Shown: positions 20,957 through 33,230 of the stretch, piece by piece
Layout of the letters: each line of letters opens with the position of its first letter
Position numbering within the stretch: the stretch's first letter is position 1
Position numbers and translations under genes: made by a program
DNA from: Voacanga thouarsii
Taxonomy: Eukaryota; Streptophyta; Magnoliopsida; Gentianales; Apocynaceae
Reading direction: 5' to 3'
Length of the DNA stretch: 64,000 nt
Assembly: GCA_026120185.1 (NCBI GenBank)
Contig: JANUWF010001101.1
Location: 3,100,001 to 3,164,000 of the forward strand
Notes under the pieces: model-generated
The model's database searches: none
What the model was told of the DNA's origin: nothing
The model's input: only the letters and a program-made list of their open reading frames with translations

Positions 20957-22780
20957 TGTTGAAGATGGCAAAAATGATCAAACTAAAAGTATGCTTACAG
21001 AAAGAAAAAATTTACTTATGTTTGAATGACATTATTGGCACTGAAGAAGATGTCTGTACCAAGATGTTTGAAGCTACTGGATCACGTCCTTATTAACGTC
21101 GACTTCGGCTCATTCACACGAAGCTTTTGAGCTTCCGAAATGGTGCTCTTTCCTCTGCCAGTAAAGCTCACAGAATTGGGTTCTCCTTATTTTTTCCCAA
21201 TGAATGCTTCACTGACTTCCTTTGCTCTTCCTTATTTTCGTTTTTGGTCTTGATTTACTTTTCTCTATTTCATGCAAATCACAGAGAGAGAGACCAAGAA
21301 AGTCAAACAAAAAGCCCCATGCTTTTTGTTATTTCTCACGCAAAATAACACGGGATCCATCCCGTGTTGTTTTTTTATTTAATTAATTAATTTAATAATT
21401 TAATAATTTAATTTTATTTTACCCTTGGTCTTATTCATTGGGCCAGATAAAATTATTTACTCTTAGGTTTGAACACCCATAAATAATATATCTCAATTAT
21501 TTATTTTTTAGACTTCATTAAACAGTCCAATAAATAATTAACAAGCTCAAATAGACCAATATAAAATATTAATAATTTTATCTAGTTTATACGTAGATTA
21601 ATTTTCTAATTATTCAATCTGGGCCTTGGGCCCTGAATAAATAATTAACCAATTAAACTAGATAAAATATATACTCTCTCTCGGGCCTTTTATTTTATTT
21701 TAGTCCAATAATAAATTGCACTACTTAAATAAAATAAAATAAAATCCATAATTATCAAGACCAATTCCTTAATCCAAATCTGTCAAGATTTAAGGGTTAT
21801 TCCGAAAACCAAAAGACACATCGCATTGGCTATTAAAATGACCAAAATACCCCTATTATATAAATAGCTATATTTTACATTTTAAATATTTTCTAATATC
21901 ACTATAAGAAAATATTGACCTCAAGGATAATGCTGCGTTAGCAAAGTCTTCGACCTACAAGTGTAATGACTAAAATACCCTTCTACGCATCACCATGCAT
22001 TTAGAAAGAAAAAGTGTACTAACACCTCTCTAATAGACATCTACCATCCTTAGACGTCTAGTCTATTAATCCACAACTCCTAGAATATTTTCACTTTCCA
22101 AGGGAATTACCCTAAAGTAAACATCCAAGTCATGTTCCCTAGGACCCTGAATAATTAGATTATTTGAACAGTCACAAAGGACGATATAGCGCAAAAGCTG
22201 TCTTGTACAAGTCTATCTTAACTAATTAGTCACATATACCTAATAGACAAGTATATCGGCTCTACAAAAGAATCTCAACTACAGCATATCAATGTATATG
22301 CTTCTAGCTTCGTCAGGCCACCAACTTATACTCAAGCGGTAGAGTATAAGTCCACGCTGTAGCAGTAATAGTCTGGATTTCTTCTAAATAGTACTTTTAG
22401 AAACTACTATTATAGGTCTTATTCTACGTATTCGAAATATGCTCATGCTATGAAGTGAGTGGACTACTCACTGGCTAAAGGTAAACCATTCCCCATTTGG
22501 AATTCATAACATAATAATCTAAACATGTTGATTTTTCCATTCTCATCAATCAGTTAAGAACAAACATTTATGTGTTAAGTAACCCATGATCCATACCTTA
22601 CTGTGAAAGATCACCATTCACATGGATCACTTACTTAAACACAATGGGTCCTTTCCCAATGAAAATTGTGCACAAATAAAATGTAAATTCACAAAAAAAA
22701 AAATTGAGAATAAATTCTTTTATTAATAAATTCAAGAATTACATCAGATAAATTTAGTCTAGCGGGTATATATTCCAACA
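20957..22780 (-). repeat. 5' LTR of the Angela element (intact length 1824 bp)
   Basis: Reads TGTTGAAGATGG at the left and TATTCCAACA at the right on the plus strand; in element sense it starts TGTTGGAATATATACC. Flanked on the right by GTTAA. It retains the site (near 22420) that in the other LTR is occupied by the CACTA element, and a perfect palindrome at 21347-21368 that the other LTR has half lost. A TATA-like ATTTATATA box lies in element sense near 21860. Confidence 0.92.
21347..21368. repeat. Perfect 10-bp-stem palindrome in the Angela LTR
   Basis: Arms AACACGGGAT and ATCCCGTGTT with a two-base loop, next to A-rich and T-rich flanks. A nearly intact copy is in the LTR piece at 41916-41937; the 3' LTR keeps only CAGCACGGG at 4474-4482. 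The placement suggests an RNA hairpin near the transcript start or end (inference). Confidence 0.85.
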
Positions 22781-22785
22781 GTTAA

Positions 22786-23284
22786 GTCGGTTACAAGTCT
22801 GTTATTTTTTTATTTGTTTAGCCTTCTAGAGAAGTCTTAAATAGAGAATTCAAAGAATAGAGAAGAAGCAAGAGTTGAAAAATTCTAGAGAAATAGTCGG
22901 TGATTATTTAACACTCCCCTATCAACAACTATTTTCTAAGTCTACTTATTAAATTGAGTTGTTTCTTAGATTCTTTGAATTTTTCTCCCTGAATGGTTTA
23001 ATATGTATGTTTTCTATTTGGTCTTCTATTGTTATTGGTCGCATCACTAATGTCCCTTTGAAACACGTTCATTTAGATATAATGATAATAAATCTTGATG
23101 TATTTGGTGCAAATATGAAATATTAAATATTCAATAAGTTAAATAGTTAATAGATTATTACAATAATATTAGATAATCCAGGTCCAGTCGCAAATAAAAT
23201 GACTGATAGAATAAAGTCCTCGCAACTCAAATCACAGTAGACTACATTGCCTTTCTTTAATTATTGTTTCACCAACTAGAGAAT
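22786..23284. other. Unassigned sequence between copia elements
   Basis: Right flank of the Angela insertion; AT-rich, no coding signal. Together with 3880-4039 it is the pre-insertion target. May itself be an old repeat. Confidence 0.4.
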
Positions 23285-23899
23285 TGTTAAGTAGGAAAAT
23301 GACTGCACCGCCATAGAAGAAGAGGCTAGAAGCAACTTGTGTGCAACCACCACAGTTAACTTGGAGGAAATCTCTAGAAGATGGAGATGCAATTTGCAGC
23401 CACCATTTTGAGAAGGAACTTAGAGTTGCAACTTGGCCCCCATTCTAGAAGCTTGAAACAGCCATCAAAAGAATCTAGACAACAACTTGTAGCAAAAAAA
23501 AATCTTTAACTTGTAGGCTTCCCTCACTAGAAGATTCAACAACTCACAAAAAGCTTCCTAGAAGCCTTGGAGATGAAGAACAAACCTTGAGAATGTCGGG
23601 TTCAGCTATCGGTTTCAGCCATCTATAAATATGGCACCAAAATCATTGTTAATGTAATGAAGTGAAGTGTGTCGTGTGTGCATGAGAGAATAGCTAAAGA
23701 GCACTAAGTGCTCATATGTGTTAGTGGGGGTTGTGTGTGCAAAAAATGTTTGGTGGAGTGCTTATGTCATGTGTGTAAAAATTGAGATAGATACTTTATC
23801 GTTATAAAGAGAGTTTTCTAAATCCTTCTTTTTTGTAGCCCTTTTAATATATTAGTACAAATAGTTTATGTTTCTTTAGTCCTCTTCTTCATATTTTCA
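23285..23899 (+). repeat. Copia 5' LTR (about 0.6 kb)
   Basis: Probable start TGTTAAGTAGG at 23285 and end CATATTTTCA at 23899, directly followed by a tRNA-Met-type primer site. A TATA box (CTATAAATATGG) lies near 23625. The left end is inferred from the TG start; no partner LTR is in the window. Confidence 0.65.
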
Positions 23900-23904
23900 A
23901 TATT

Positions 23905-23920
23905 TGGTATCAGAATCTAG
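23905..23920 (+). promoter_or_regulatory. Primer binding site of the copia element
   Basis: TGGTATCAGAATCTAG, the usual initiator tRNA-Met primer site with small changes, five bases after the LTR. Confidence 0.8.
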
Positions 23921-24090
23921 TTTGTTAAGTGCTTTATGATCTCATCGAAGAACGGTAAGGGACTATATCGAATTAGTTAATTAGTGATTGCGGTACGTCA
24001 AGGCTCTACTAGGGCACAGTCAAGGATTGTGAAGTTAGTTGGTCAGGGACAAACTTACTTAGATAAGGTGCGGTGCATCACTAAGTCACG

Positions 24091-24304
24091 ATGGCAAATG
24101 TCATCAACGCAAACAATATTGAAACATTAATGGAGGACAACTTCAACAATTGAAGCGAGAGTTTGAAGTTCTACTTGAGAGAATAAGGCTTATAGGAGAT
24201 CATATATAGATGGAAGCCAAACAACACTATCTCCACGAGAAAAAGTTGGAGAATATAACAAGTGGGGCATGAACGTTGGTAAGGATTTATCCATTTTAGC
24301 CTTA
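24091..24304 (+). pseudogene. Copia gag start, truncated
   Basis: Begins MANVINANNIETLMEDNFNN and, after stops, shows a gag-like ESLKFYLRE and NKWGMNVGKDL. This resembles the first 70 residues of copia gag. It is cut at 24305 by the degenerate end of a CACTA element. Copia pol of the same orientation resumes at 38633, possibly the same element with part of gag lost. Confidence 0.6.
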
Positions 24305-24440
24305 CATTATAGGAAATTTGTGTTTTTGAGACGGCTAATGATGCGTATAGATTTGGGCATAAAAAACATATAAAAATAAGCTCATTCCCAATCAAGTTTA
24401 AATTAAAACGTTAACCCCAAATTACACATATGAGCAAGCG

Positions 24441-26372
24441 TGTGAAACCCCAGTCAAAACCAACCTTAGAGTAAGGAGGTTGGGATGCATATCATATTTT
24501 ATTTCATGATTAAATATATTTTTATATGATTTTTATGTGGTTTGGATTTGAGTTTTATTGTCTTGAAGTCTTGTTGATGAGTATTGTGTGAGAGGGGCAA
24601 AATGGTAATTTTTGCCCGACGTGAAAATAGGAAAATAGCTTGTGGATTGAATAGAAAATAATTTTTCTAGTGAAAATATCAACAAGAGTTGATGTAGTTT
24701 TGTGGTTAGAGCCTTAGAATTAATTATGGAAGTCTAGGGTTAAAATTCCATCATGGAAGCTTTAGCTTGATTAAATTTTATTTTTGCTTGGGGAAGAGTA
24801 ATTTCGGCCTTATAAGCTTGGAGTAAGGTAGGGAAGATGTTCTAAGAGAGACATGTTAGGATTAACCTCATTCTACACCCTTGCCTACTCGAATTTCCCA
24901 AAGGGAATTCATTTTTCCTTGATCTTTGATTTTTCCTTAATTCTCAACTCATTAGTTTGATCAAGTGGTTCTAGCCATTTTCTTTCCAGAAATTTCAGTA
25001 AAGTGTTGTGATCTTGTAGGATAAAAATGTCTTAGTAAAAGACTCCTTATGGTCTGGAAAATGTGGATGAGTTGTGGGAAATTCCAAGAGAAAAAAAACC
25101 CCTCTAGTGAGCTTGTTGAAAATTCACTCTAGCTAGTTCATCTTCCTTCTTGGAATGAGCTGGAATTTTCCAGCTTGTTATGCCTTCAAAATGTCAAGTT
25201 TCTTAGATAACCTTCCCTTCCAAATGCTGCCAGAAAAATGGTCTTTAGGATCAGTTTGTAATCTAAAATTCTTAGCCATTTTTGGACTGCTTAAAGCTGG
25301 AGGAAAAGCAGGAAAATTCCTGTACAAATCACAGCTTTGAAAGTCCAAAACCAAGCTGTTTTCTTCCAGATTTTGTTCAGTACCTTAGCCATGTTTTTCC
25401 ACTATGAAGAAGGCTGGAAACCAGCCTTGAATACCCCTGAAATTTCCATTTAAACTCTCTACAAGTTGGCTGGGAATGGCAGCCGAAAATCTACCCAGGA
25501 AATTACTGTTCAGCGAAAAACTGTGCAGGAAAATTTTCCAGCCTTGTTTCCTATTTCTCTCCCAGCCGAAACACCAACCATATTCTGCAAAAACCTTCCT
25601 TAAACCTCCAGTAATAAAGCTCCATTGTTCGCCTTAAGCTTCTGCACGAAATCCAGCAATGGCTACCCAAAAATCCCTCCACCAAATCCCTACAATTTTG
25701 CTTGAGGTTTCCAAAATTCCAGCCACCTTTGTTTAGCAACCTTCCATAATGTATCGCTCAATTGACCAGACTTTTTCTTCATCATTGTACACCTTAATTT
25801 TGGCCACCCTAAGCTACCTTGAACCAGCTTTAATTCCTCAGAAAAATTGCTCAACCAGTCGGCCATAGGAGACCTTCAAAGCTCTTCAATTATCAAGATA
25901 TTTTAGAAATATTTAGTTTCCAAATTCACTTCCTAAAAATATTTTTCAAGGATTGTGACAACTAACCTTCCCTTTTTCCTTCCAAATTAGAGAAACAACT
26001 CCCTAAACCCTACAGAAATTCAGCCAGCCTAATTCCCTCAGAATTTTCGGTAGCTACACTACAATCTCTCAATTCCCTTCAATCTCCAAGAACACACATA
26101 CTACACCAAGAACACCTACTACTTTCTTTCACCTAATACCCCTCCAAATCACTTCAAACCTTCACTAAAATCTCCATATTTGACCTACTTACTGCTGTGA
26201 GTCCATCGACACCATTCTTAACATCAAACTCCTCAAATCATCTTGCTACTTCGGATCAAAACCAGAAATTTCTGTGAAGAACAAGAACATCTTCAAGGTA
26301 AATTTACTCTATCAACTTCATCTTCTCCAAACTTGATCTCTAGTGAAAACTTATGTGAATAAACATACTAAT

Positions 26373-26432
<60 letters not shown>

Positions 26433-28813
26433 GGCCGAAATCCCTCTCCCTTGGCCGGATGACTTCTTCTTCCATAATCATGCTCTCGCCATCTCCCTTG
26501 AGCAAAGTTAGACATCTACGAGTTGAGATCTACTCTAAACTCCTTCAAGGCATTCATCAATCAAGTAAGTACCTTCAAACTTCCTTTTTACACTCTAGAA
26601 TCATGGCTCTAGGATGATGTTGTTAGAAGGTAGATGGCGATGGGATTTGAGTATGTGTTGTTGTGATTGAAGCATGAGTATATGTATGATTGTGAAGGAG
26701 ATGGGATTTATGCATGGAAGGATTATATTGGTTGGTTGTATGTTGAATTGAGGTTTGATGCATGTCATAGGTAGTATTTGTGTCAAAGCAAGCTAGAGAT
26801 TATGTCACCATTGGTGAATAGGATTTTTATTCATGATGGATTGTTAAAGCCATGATCATATTTATGCTAGTAGATGTTAGATCATGTCTTGATAAATTTA
26901 GATTTATTCTTATATGAAAGATTTGGTCGATTTGATGAATTGAAGGATTGTGCATGTTCTTGATTGTGGTTAGCCATAGGAATTTGAATCTTGATCTAGT
27001 TGTCCCTAAACTAATTTTACTTTTTGAATAAAATATTCAATAAAATAATTTTTTAGTATTTTTGAAAAACCCTAGGAAGGGTAGATTTGGACTATTATAA
27101 ACAATAAGGATATTTTAGTCAAATAAATAATAGCTTTGCTAGAAAAATAATATATATATATATATATATTATTTAAAATAATGAAATCAATTAAAGCCTT
27201 TTATGGAAATAATTATGATTAGTGAAATATTTATTACTACAAATTTAATTATTATCTTTTAATCAAAACTCATTAAGAATTTATTTATTATTTTTCAAGC
27301 AAGACTCATTAAATTCATTTTCAACTAATTTTAGCTATCAATTATTTTCTAACAACTAAATTATTAATAAATCATTATTTTACCTAAAATTACTTAGGAC
27401 TCTTGATCAAATAAACTCTAAATTTTCCTTAACAAGATTTAAACTTTCAACTTATTAAAATTTATTTCCGAAACCATTAATTATTTTAAATATCACACTA
27501 GGCTCAACTCTTAAACCTATTTACTTATTGTTTAACCTTAAAGCTTGGGATACTAGGATCATGGTAGTAGTAAGTTCTGTTGACTTAAAATTGAGGAAGT
27601 GGTTTGTGGCTTGAAATTGATTGCGATTTGTATTTGTCCTGTGGGGTTAGGTCAGCTGTTGGAGACCTTTTATTTGTGAGCAAGAATCAGGTAAGCTCCT
27701 ACATAAAACCTAATTGTTGAAAAATGTTTAATTATGGCAAGCCAAATGTAGAGTGCATGGACACTCATTTTTGTAAAGGCAATTGAGGGTTATCTCCTGT
27801 TTTATTTTCGTCAGGTGAGTTATTTGAAATTTAATAAGCAGATTTACTCAAACTCAGAACTCTTTCTGAAACTATTTTTGACAAAGATTTTAGAAACCCT
27901 TAATTGCCATGTTCAAGTGGAACTATGTTTGTTCATTTTTCCCAAGTGGGATACGTTACGTTGAGTACTCAATAAGGGTGGACTACTAGGACTAGTCTTT
28001 GAGGGGTTAGGGTAAGTTTCTCAGTACGTGGCCACCTTTGCGGGGTGAGTCCTTCCCGGATAGGACGTCAGTCCAGTAGGTCGTGTCGGTCCGAGCTAGC
28101 AGTGTTCTCTTCAGTCAAGTGATTGTGTTATACCGGAATGGACACCCGGTTGTTGTTTGGGTATAGAGAAGGAGGAGTATCTTGCCCAGTAGGCCGATCA
28201 CTTACTTTTGTCAGTCCGCACAAAGTGTAGCATTCTGACCGGCGGTATGCACAAAGTGTGGCATGCTGACCATTCGGTTATGGGGCCCAATGTGTGGTAA
28301 CCCGTAATCCTTCCTTTCGAGTGGTTGATTTTATAAATTATGTATGGCTGGAAATGCCAAAACACCACTCTTGTTTTTGACGGATGTTTATTGCTTGCCA
28401 GTGATCTCTTATAAAGAATTTTATACTTTGCACTCATGAAATGTTTTCACCTGACACATAAACACACACGAGCTTACTGAGATTTCTGTCTCACCACCTT
28501 TTTACCATGTTTTCAGGTCGGTCCTGCTGTGGGGACGAGTAGCTAGATTATGCCCGCTTTGGAAGATTTATGATGATTTATGTTTGTATAAAGTTATGGA
28601 GAGATCAGAGTGGATGAATTTTTATTATGGATTTGCTTTTGGTATTCTTGGATTTATTTTGGATAGATGTTTATTTGGGATGTAATAAATATTTAAGTGC
28701 AAGTATCATTTATTTCCACTATTTTATTTGTATGACCTAGTTATAAAGACCCTTTGTCCTTTGGACGGGGCAACATCCCCAGCCCTGGGGGGCCTAGGTA
28801 GCGGGGTGTTACA
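24441..28813. mobile_element. 4.4-kb solo LTR (possibly Tekay/Del-like gypsy)
   Basis: Starts TGTGAAACCCC and ends GGGGTGTTACA, an imperfect terminal inversion with TG/CA ends. Flanked by AAGCG on both sides (24436-24440 and 28814-28818). The undisturbed target sequence is seen in other Athila LTR copies, for example near 46913 on the opposite strand. I find no second LTR copy inside, no primer site and no coding sequence, so it is best read as a very long solo LTR. Ends of this type and LTRs of several kb occur in Tekay/Del-type gypsy elements; a non-autonomous LARD-like element is the alternative. Orientation was not determined. Includes a (TC)n tract. Confidence 0.75.
26375..26430. repeat. 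(TC)n microsatellite
   Basis: About 28 uninterrupted TC units within the 4.4-kb solo LTR. Confidence 0.95.
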
Positions 28814-30243
28814 AAGCGTACTCATCATTAACATAGCATAGGGTTCAAACGAGTATTGATCCTCAAGGAACAAGTATGCATTAATTACCCCTCTTTCATT
28901 CTTTAACCGACTCAATAAAGTAAAAAACAAATAAAAAGGAAAATAAAATAAAATAAAATAAAATAAAAATATATACATGTCAAGGATGGAGAAGTATGTA
29001 ACTCAAGCCATTGTTTAGACAAACATGATCTTAAAGTACCTAATTTTTATCATAATTAATTATTCTCTTGGCATCATGAAGGATTAAAGTAGATTCACTT
29101 CAATGATCAATCCATGAAATCACTATCCTCTAGATAAATTAGCATCACTTGGTCTATCTCAACTAATTCACCCAAAAGACGCATTAAACACAATCCTTAA
29201 GTAAATTCCCTTGGTCTCGGAAAATTTAAAACATGAAATTAATCAATGAACCCTTGGTCTCGGAACACATCAATTAACATTCAATTACCAGTTCTAAGCA
29301 ATCAACCCCCTTGACCCAGTAAGTTAATAGCCAACAGAATATGAAATTAATAAATTGAAACTACTATCAACCCCATTGGTCCAGTAAGTTAATGGAGAGA
29401 ACTAACCAACTAATCTCGTAATGAGCACAAGTAATTGAATACCAAGAATAATAACCAATTAATCAAAAAATCAAACAACTCTAAAAATCATGAATATGTG
29501 AAACAACGTTGAATTACAATAAAATAATTAACATATCATTATTCAAGAAAAAGAAAACAAAGTAAAAGAAAGCACTCATAGACAAGCCTCCTTCTTCTTC
29601 CTTTGAAAACCTTTTTGTACAACCCTCCTTAAATTGAAGAATTCCTCCTTTGATTTGAGTGATTTTCTGTGATGATTAATGAATTCTCTCCTTTTCCTTT
29701 GTGCTTTCCATCTATTTATAGGCTTAGGAAGTGCCTAAACTCGTTGGTGTAATGTTCTTGGCCAAGTAGAAGTAGGAAACTACTAAAACTTCACAGATTA
29801 TCAAAAATCGCGTAGAAAAATCAAAACTCTGCCTTTCCCTCAGAGCACAGCCGGCGCCGATTGTGTTCTGGTTTTCCACTCGTTCGTTGATTTTTTTCGA
29901 ATTCCGCATAATATATTCCAAAATGCAACTGGCGCCACCTTGGTTACTAGAGCCGACACCAGTTCCATTCTGTTCCGATCTATTTCACCAATTTTTTGTC
30001 ATCTCGAAGTTCGTATCAACAGTGCATGGCCGACGCCAGTTCCTCTATCCTGGTCGGTGCCGCCTCTATTCTGTTTTGCGACGTTTTTGTTTCATTTTAC
30101 CCCAAAAATCTATAATAATAAACAAAATACTTTTCCAATGGTAAAATCTCAAATATAAAAGAATATGACTAGTTATTGAATAAAATGTATCACAAAAGAG
30201 CCTTAAATTACTAGGAAAAATATGACTAATTTAGCCCATATCA

Positions 30244-31340
30244 GCTAAAAACCGTCGCAAATAGGGTCAGCGACGGTTTTGGCTATCGCAAGACAAACCG
30301 TCACTATTTGTGATGGTTTTTGCAAGGGCAAGAAAAAACTGTCGCAAATTGCGAGGTTTTGCGAGAGCAAAGTTACAAGTTGTTTTTTCTTTTTTTGTCA
30401 AAGTTTGATGAGATAGAAAATTTGCTATGATTTTGTGAAGAAATGTATAAGTCTGTTGCAAAATCCTCGCAAATTGCAACGGTTTTGCGAGGGCCTTTGT
30501 ATATTAAAGAAATTTACCCTCACAAAATTGCCACAAATTTCAAGGATTTTGCGATAGATTTTTTCCCCAAAATTTGAACCTCGCAAAATCGTTGCAAATT
30601 GCGAAGGTTTTGCAAGAGATTTTTTGTTTCCAAAACTTGGCCCTCGCAAAATCGTCGCAATTTGTGAGGGTTTTGCGAGGGATTGTTTGACCCAAAGACT
30701 TAGCCCTTGCAAAATTGTCTCAAATTGCGAGGGCTTTGCAAGGGAATTTTCACCCAAGCTGTGGCCCTCGTAAAATTGTCGCAATTTGCGATGGTTTTTT
30801 CAGGGAATTTTTCATCCAAGCCGTGACCCTAGCAAAACCTTTGCAATTTTTGCAAGGGATTTTTGGACCCCCAAGTTGAGGCCCTCGCAAAATAGTCACA
30901 AATGTGAGGGATTTGAGAGGGGTAGTTTGACCCCAATGAGTGATCCATGCAAAATTGTCACGATTTGTGAGGGTTTTGTGAGAGAATTTTTCCAACTTAA
31001 ACCGTAGCCCTCGCAAAATCATCGCAAATTGAGAGGGTTTTGCGAGGGATATTTTACAGCCCTTGCAAAATCGATGCAATTTGTGAGGATTTTGCAAGGG
31101 TTTTTTTTTAATTGAATCGTGGCCCTCGCAAAATCCTCGAAATTTGCGACCTTCGCAAACTGCAATGATTTTGCAAAGGTTTTTTTCTTCCAAGTCTTGG
31201 CCCTTGCAAAATTGTCACAATTTGTGAGGGTTTTGCGAGGAATATATTAAACCGAATCATAACCGTCGCACAATCGTCGCAATTTGTGACGAATTTTCTA
31301 GCCCTCGCTAATTCGTCACAAATTGCGAGGATTTTACAAC
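30244..31340. repeat. Left subterminal array of the second CACTA, about 60-bp palindromic units
   Basis: About 15 units spaced near 60 bp (for example at 30583, 30643, 30702, 30763, 30882, 31006, 31060 and 31121). Each has CCCTCGCAAAATCGTCGCAA followed by an inverted GCGAGGGTTTTGCGAGGG-type arm, so each folds into a hairpin. The long repetitive minus-strand frames here are by-products of the 20-codon periodicity. Confidence 0.85.
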
Positions 31341-31599
31341 GGAATTTTTATTTTTCTATTATTGTATTTATTTTAAATTATCGGCTCTCTGTGAATCAAT
31401 TCTCAAACACAACACAAACAAATGCTAAAACTGTGTTCATAACCCCAAAAATAATTTAAAAAATTGAAACTAAGCAGACCTAAATATAATTAAAATACTG
31501 AAACTTAGTATAATATATATAAGTATCTAAAAAATTAAAATAGTTTATAGAAATAAGTATCAATATATAAAGAGCATAAAAATAAATACAACAAAGTCT

Positions 31600-33230
31600 A
31601 TATAGCTAATAAATAAGCAGTTGTAGAAAGGGGTCGAGGAGGAGAACCAAAGCCCTTACATGGGCCTAGGTGCTCATCAGCTAGATCAAATCCATCGTCG
31701 GCATCAGGGTCATCATCTTTAGTGTTAGCAGCTGCTATGTGAGCTTCTATCTCCTTTATGCATGGCATAGATGGTGCAGGAATTCCCATCTTGTCCGACA
31801 TAGCTGCCATCCAATCACCAAATGTAGAATGTTGCTGCCTCATGAAGTCCCGGTGCAAGTCTATTTGTCGATTGAACCTCCACTCGGCCTGCTGTACCCT
31901 TTGCTCTACTAGATGCATGATATTAGCTGGTGTAGTGGAAGATGTCTGCAGTCCACTCTGAAACAACCTAGATCGAACATGTACTGCATCTAAGCCTAAC
32001 CCATAAACTCGTCCCATTTTGAACCCACCTTGTACCTTTACAAACATGGCATTTTCATAAAAAAGAACAATTGAGTTTATTGAGCCACTAGACTCAGACT
32101 GAGCCTTAAAAAAAAAAAAAAACAAGAATCGTCAGTGATAGATGCCAAACTAAAATACAAATTCTACCCAATATAAAGAAACTTCAACTTATTTAATCTA
32201 TATAATACCAAAGTCTGATGAGATTAATCACTAACAAACTAACCATTTTGTAGCCCACTCTGAAAGACATGTAATTTATCAAACATATTTGTGTAGTTGA
32301 AAGAACTCCCCTCCTTCGCCTGCTACATTCATATTAACAAAATACAATTATTACAATCTTATATAAATTCATTTCAAAGTAATTTAGAAAATAAATAGTT
32401 AATAGAAATGAACTACCAAATGGTCCTCATGTTCTGTGAACGAGATAGACCCTCCAGCATGGGTGCAGTCATGTCCTCAATTCTTTTTATTGATGGTTGA
32501 GAGCTTTTGATACTTCTCTGAACTCCAATACTTGCAAATGTCATTCTAATACTGAGCTTCTATCCAATGAGGATATGCCCCAACCATCCCTCTTCCTCAG
32601 CCTAGACATTATATCCAAAAATCTCATTTGACACTTCTTTTCCCAAGTAGATCAAATCTGGGTAGTGTACTCATCCCTCCATCAGAAATATTTCTGCATG
32701 ATCACGATTAAGAATTGTGATTAATATATAACATAGTACTTAAACAATAAATAATATTCAACAATTGCTTATCCCAAATTGTTGAAACCATAAGTCTCAC
32801 ACGGTTATCAGGACGTACGTGTATGTCGGATATGAGTCAGTGAAGTACTGTTGTATTATATTTGAAATTTCTTGGACATATTTATCCGAGCCAGTGAACC
32901 TTTTTTTTGTGCAATGATAATGTACAATAGAATTATATTAATCTCCAAAAAAATGATTGAATTAATACCTAACATATTTTAAAATTGCTTATGTTATTTA
33001 CCTGTTTTCTCGTAGAACAATCCAAGGTCGAGAATTTGAAATTTGCCACCCAATAGGATGCAAAGCTGAAACTGCTGAGGATTGAAAAACAAGGGATGGT
33101 ACTCTCTCATCTTCAACAGAGTCATGTAAAGACTGAGACACGAAAAGCTAAGGTAGATGACTAGGGGTTAGGGTATGAGGCTGCTGACCCTCTTCTCTCA
33201 ATGACTCTTCATTAGAAGACATTGCTAGAA
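31600..33230 (-). pseudogene. CACTA Transposase_24 (Ptta/En/Spm) gene, decayed
   Basis: Multi-part minus-strand remnant. From high to low coordinate: MSSNEESLREEGQQPHTL near 33220; SALHPIGWQISNSRPWIVL near 33070; KYVQEISNIIQQYFTDSYPT near 32880; the family signature THAGGSISFTEHEDHL near 32460-32410; and FKMGRVYGLGLDAVHVRS with a RVQQAEWRF helix near 32020-31870. GGSISFTEH and GRVYGLG are hallmarks of the plant Transposase_24 family (TNPA-like companion protein of CACTA elements). The parts are separated by likely introns and by stops (for example SHLP-stop-LF), so it is not intact. The C-terminus ends near 31600. Confidence 0.8.

Larger units (their letters stand above)
4045..22780 (-). mobile_element. 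Angela-type Ty1/copia retrotransposon with nested insertions
   Basis: Minus-strand element bounded by the 5-bp duplication GTTAA (4040-4044 and 22781-22785). Order in element sense: 5' LTR (20957-22780), tRNA-Met-type PBS, long GC-rich leader, gag, protease, integrase, RT, RNase H, polypurine tract, 3' LTR (4045-13756). The LTR starts TGTTGGAATATATACC, close to the BARE/Angela LTR start known from grasses, and the gag, RT and RNase H motifs agree with that lineage. Two later insertions split it: a CACTA element in the 3' LTR (5531-13401) and an Athila-type solo LTR in RT (14920-16471). Every coding domain has stops or frameshifts, so it is inactive. Without its insertions it would be about 9.3 kb. 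Confidence 0.92.
24339..30243 (-). mobile_element. Athila-type solo LTR (minus), split by a larger solo LTR
   Basis: Reads TGATGCGTATAG at the left and GCCCATATCA at the right, the complement of the Athila LTR ends, flanked by GCTAA at 24334-24338 and 30244-30248. The two parts (24339-24440 and 28819-30243) together give about 1.5 kb, the family length. The gap holds the insertion at 24441-28813. Joining the CACTA halves across one GCTAA gives GACGGCTAAAAACCGTCGC, a natural subterminal repeat, which confirms the target. GC-rich modules lie near 29840-29965 and 30030-30065. Confidence 0.9.

Noticed and set aside
30425..31193. Long repetitive minus-strand frames (119 and 147 codons) with recurring LAKPSQFATILRG
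   Set aside because: They arise from the ~60-bp subterminal repeats of the CACTA end; the period is a multiple of three, which keeps the frame open. No domain, and the DNA function is explained.
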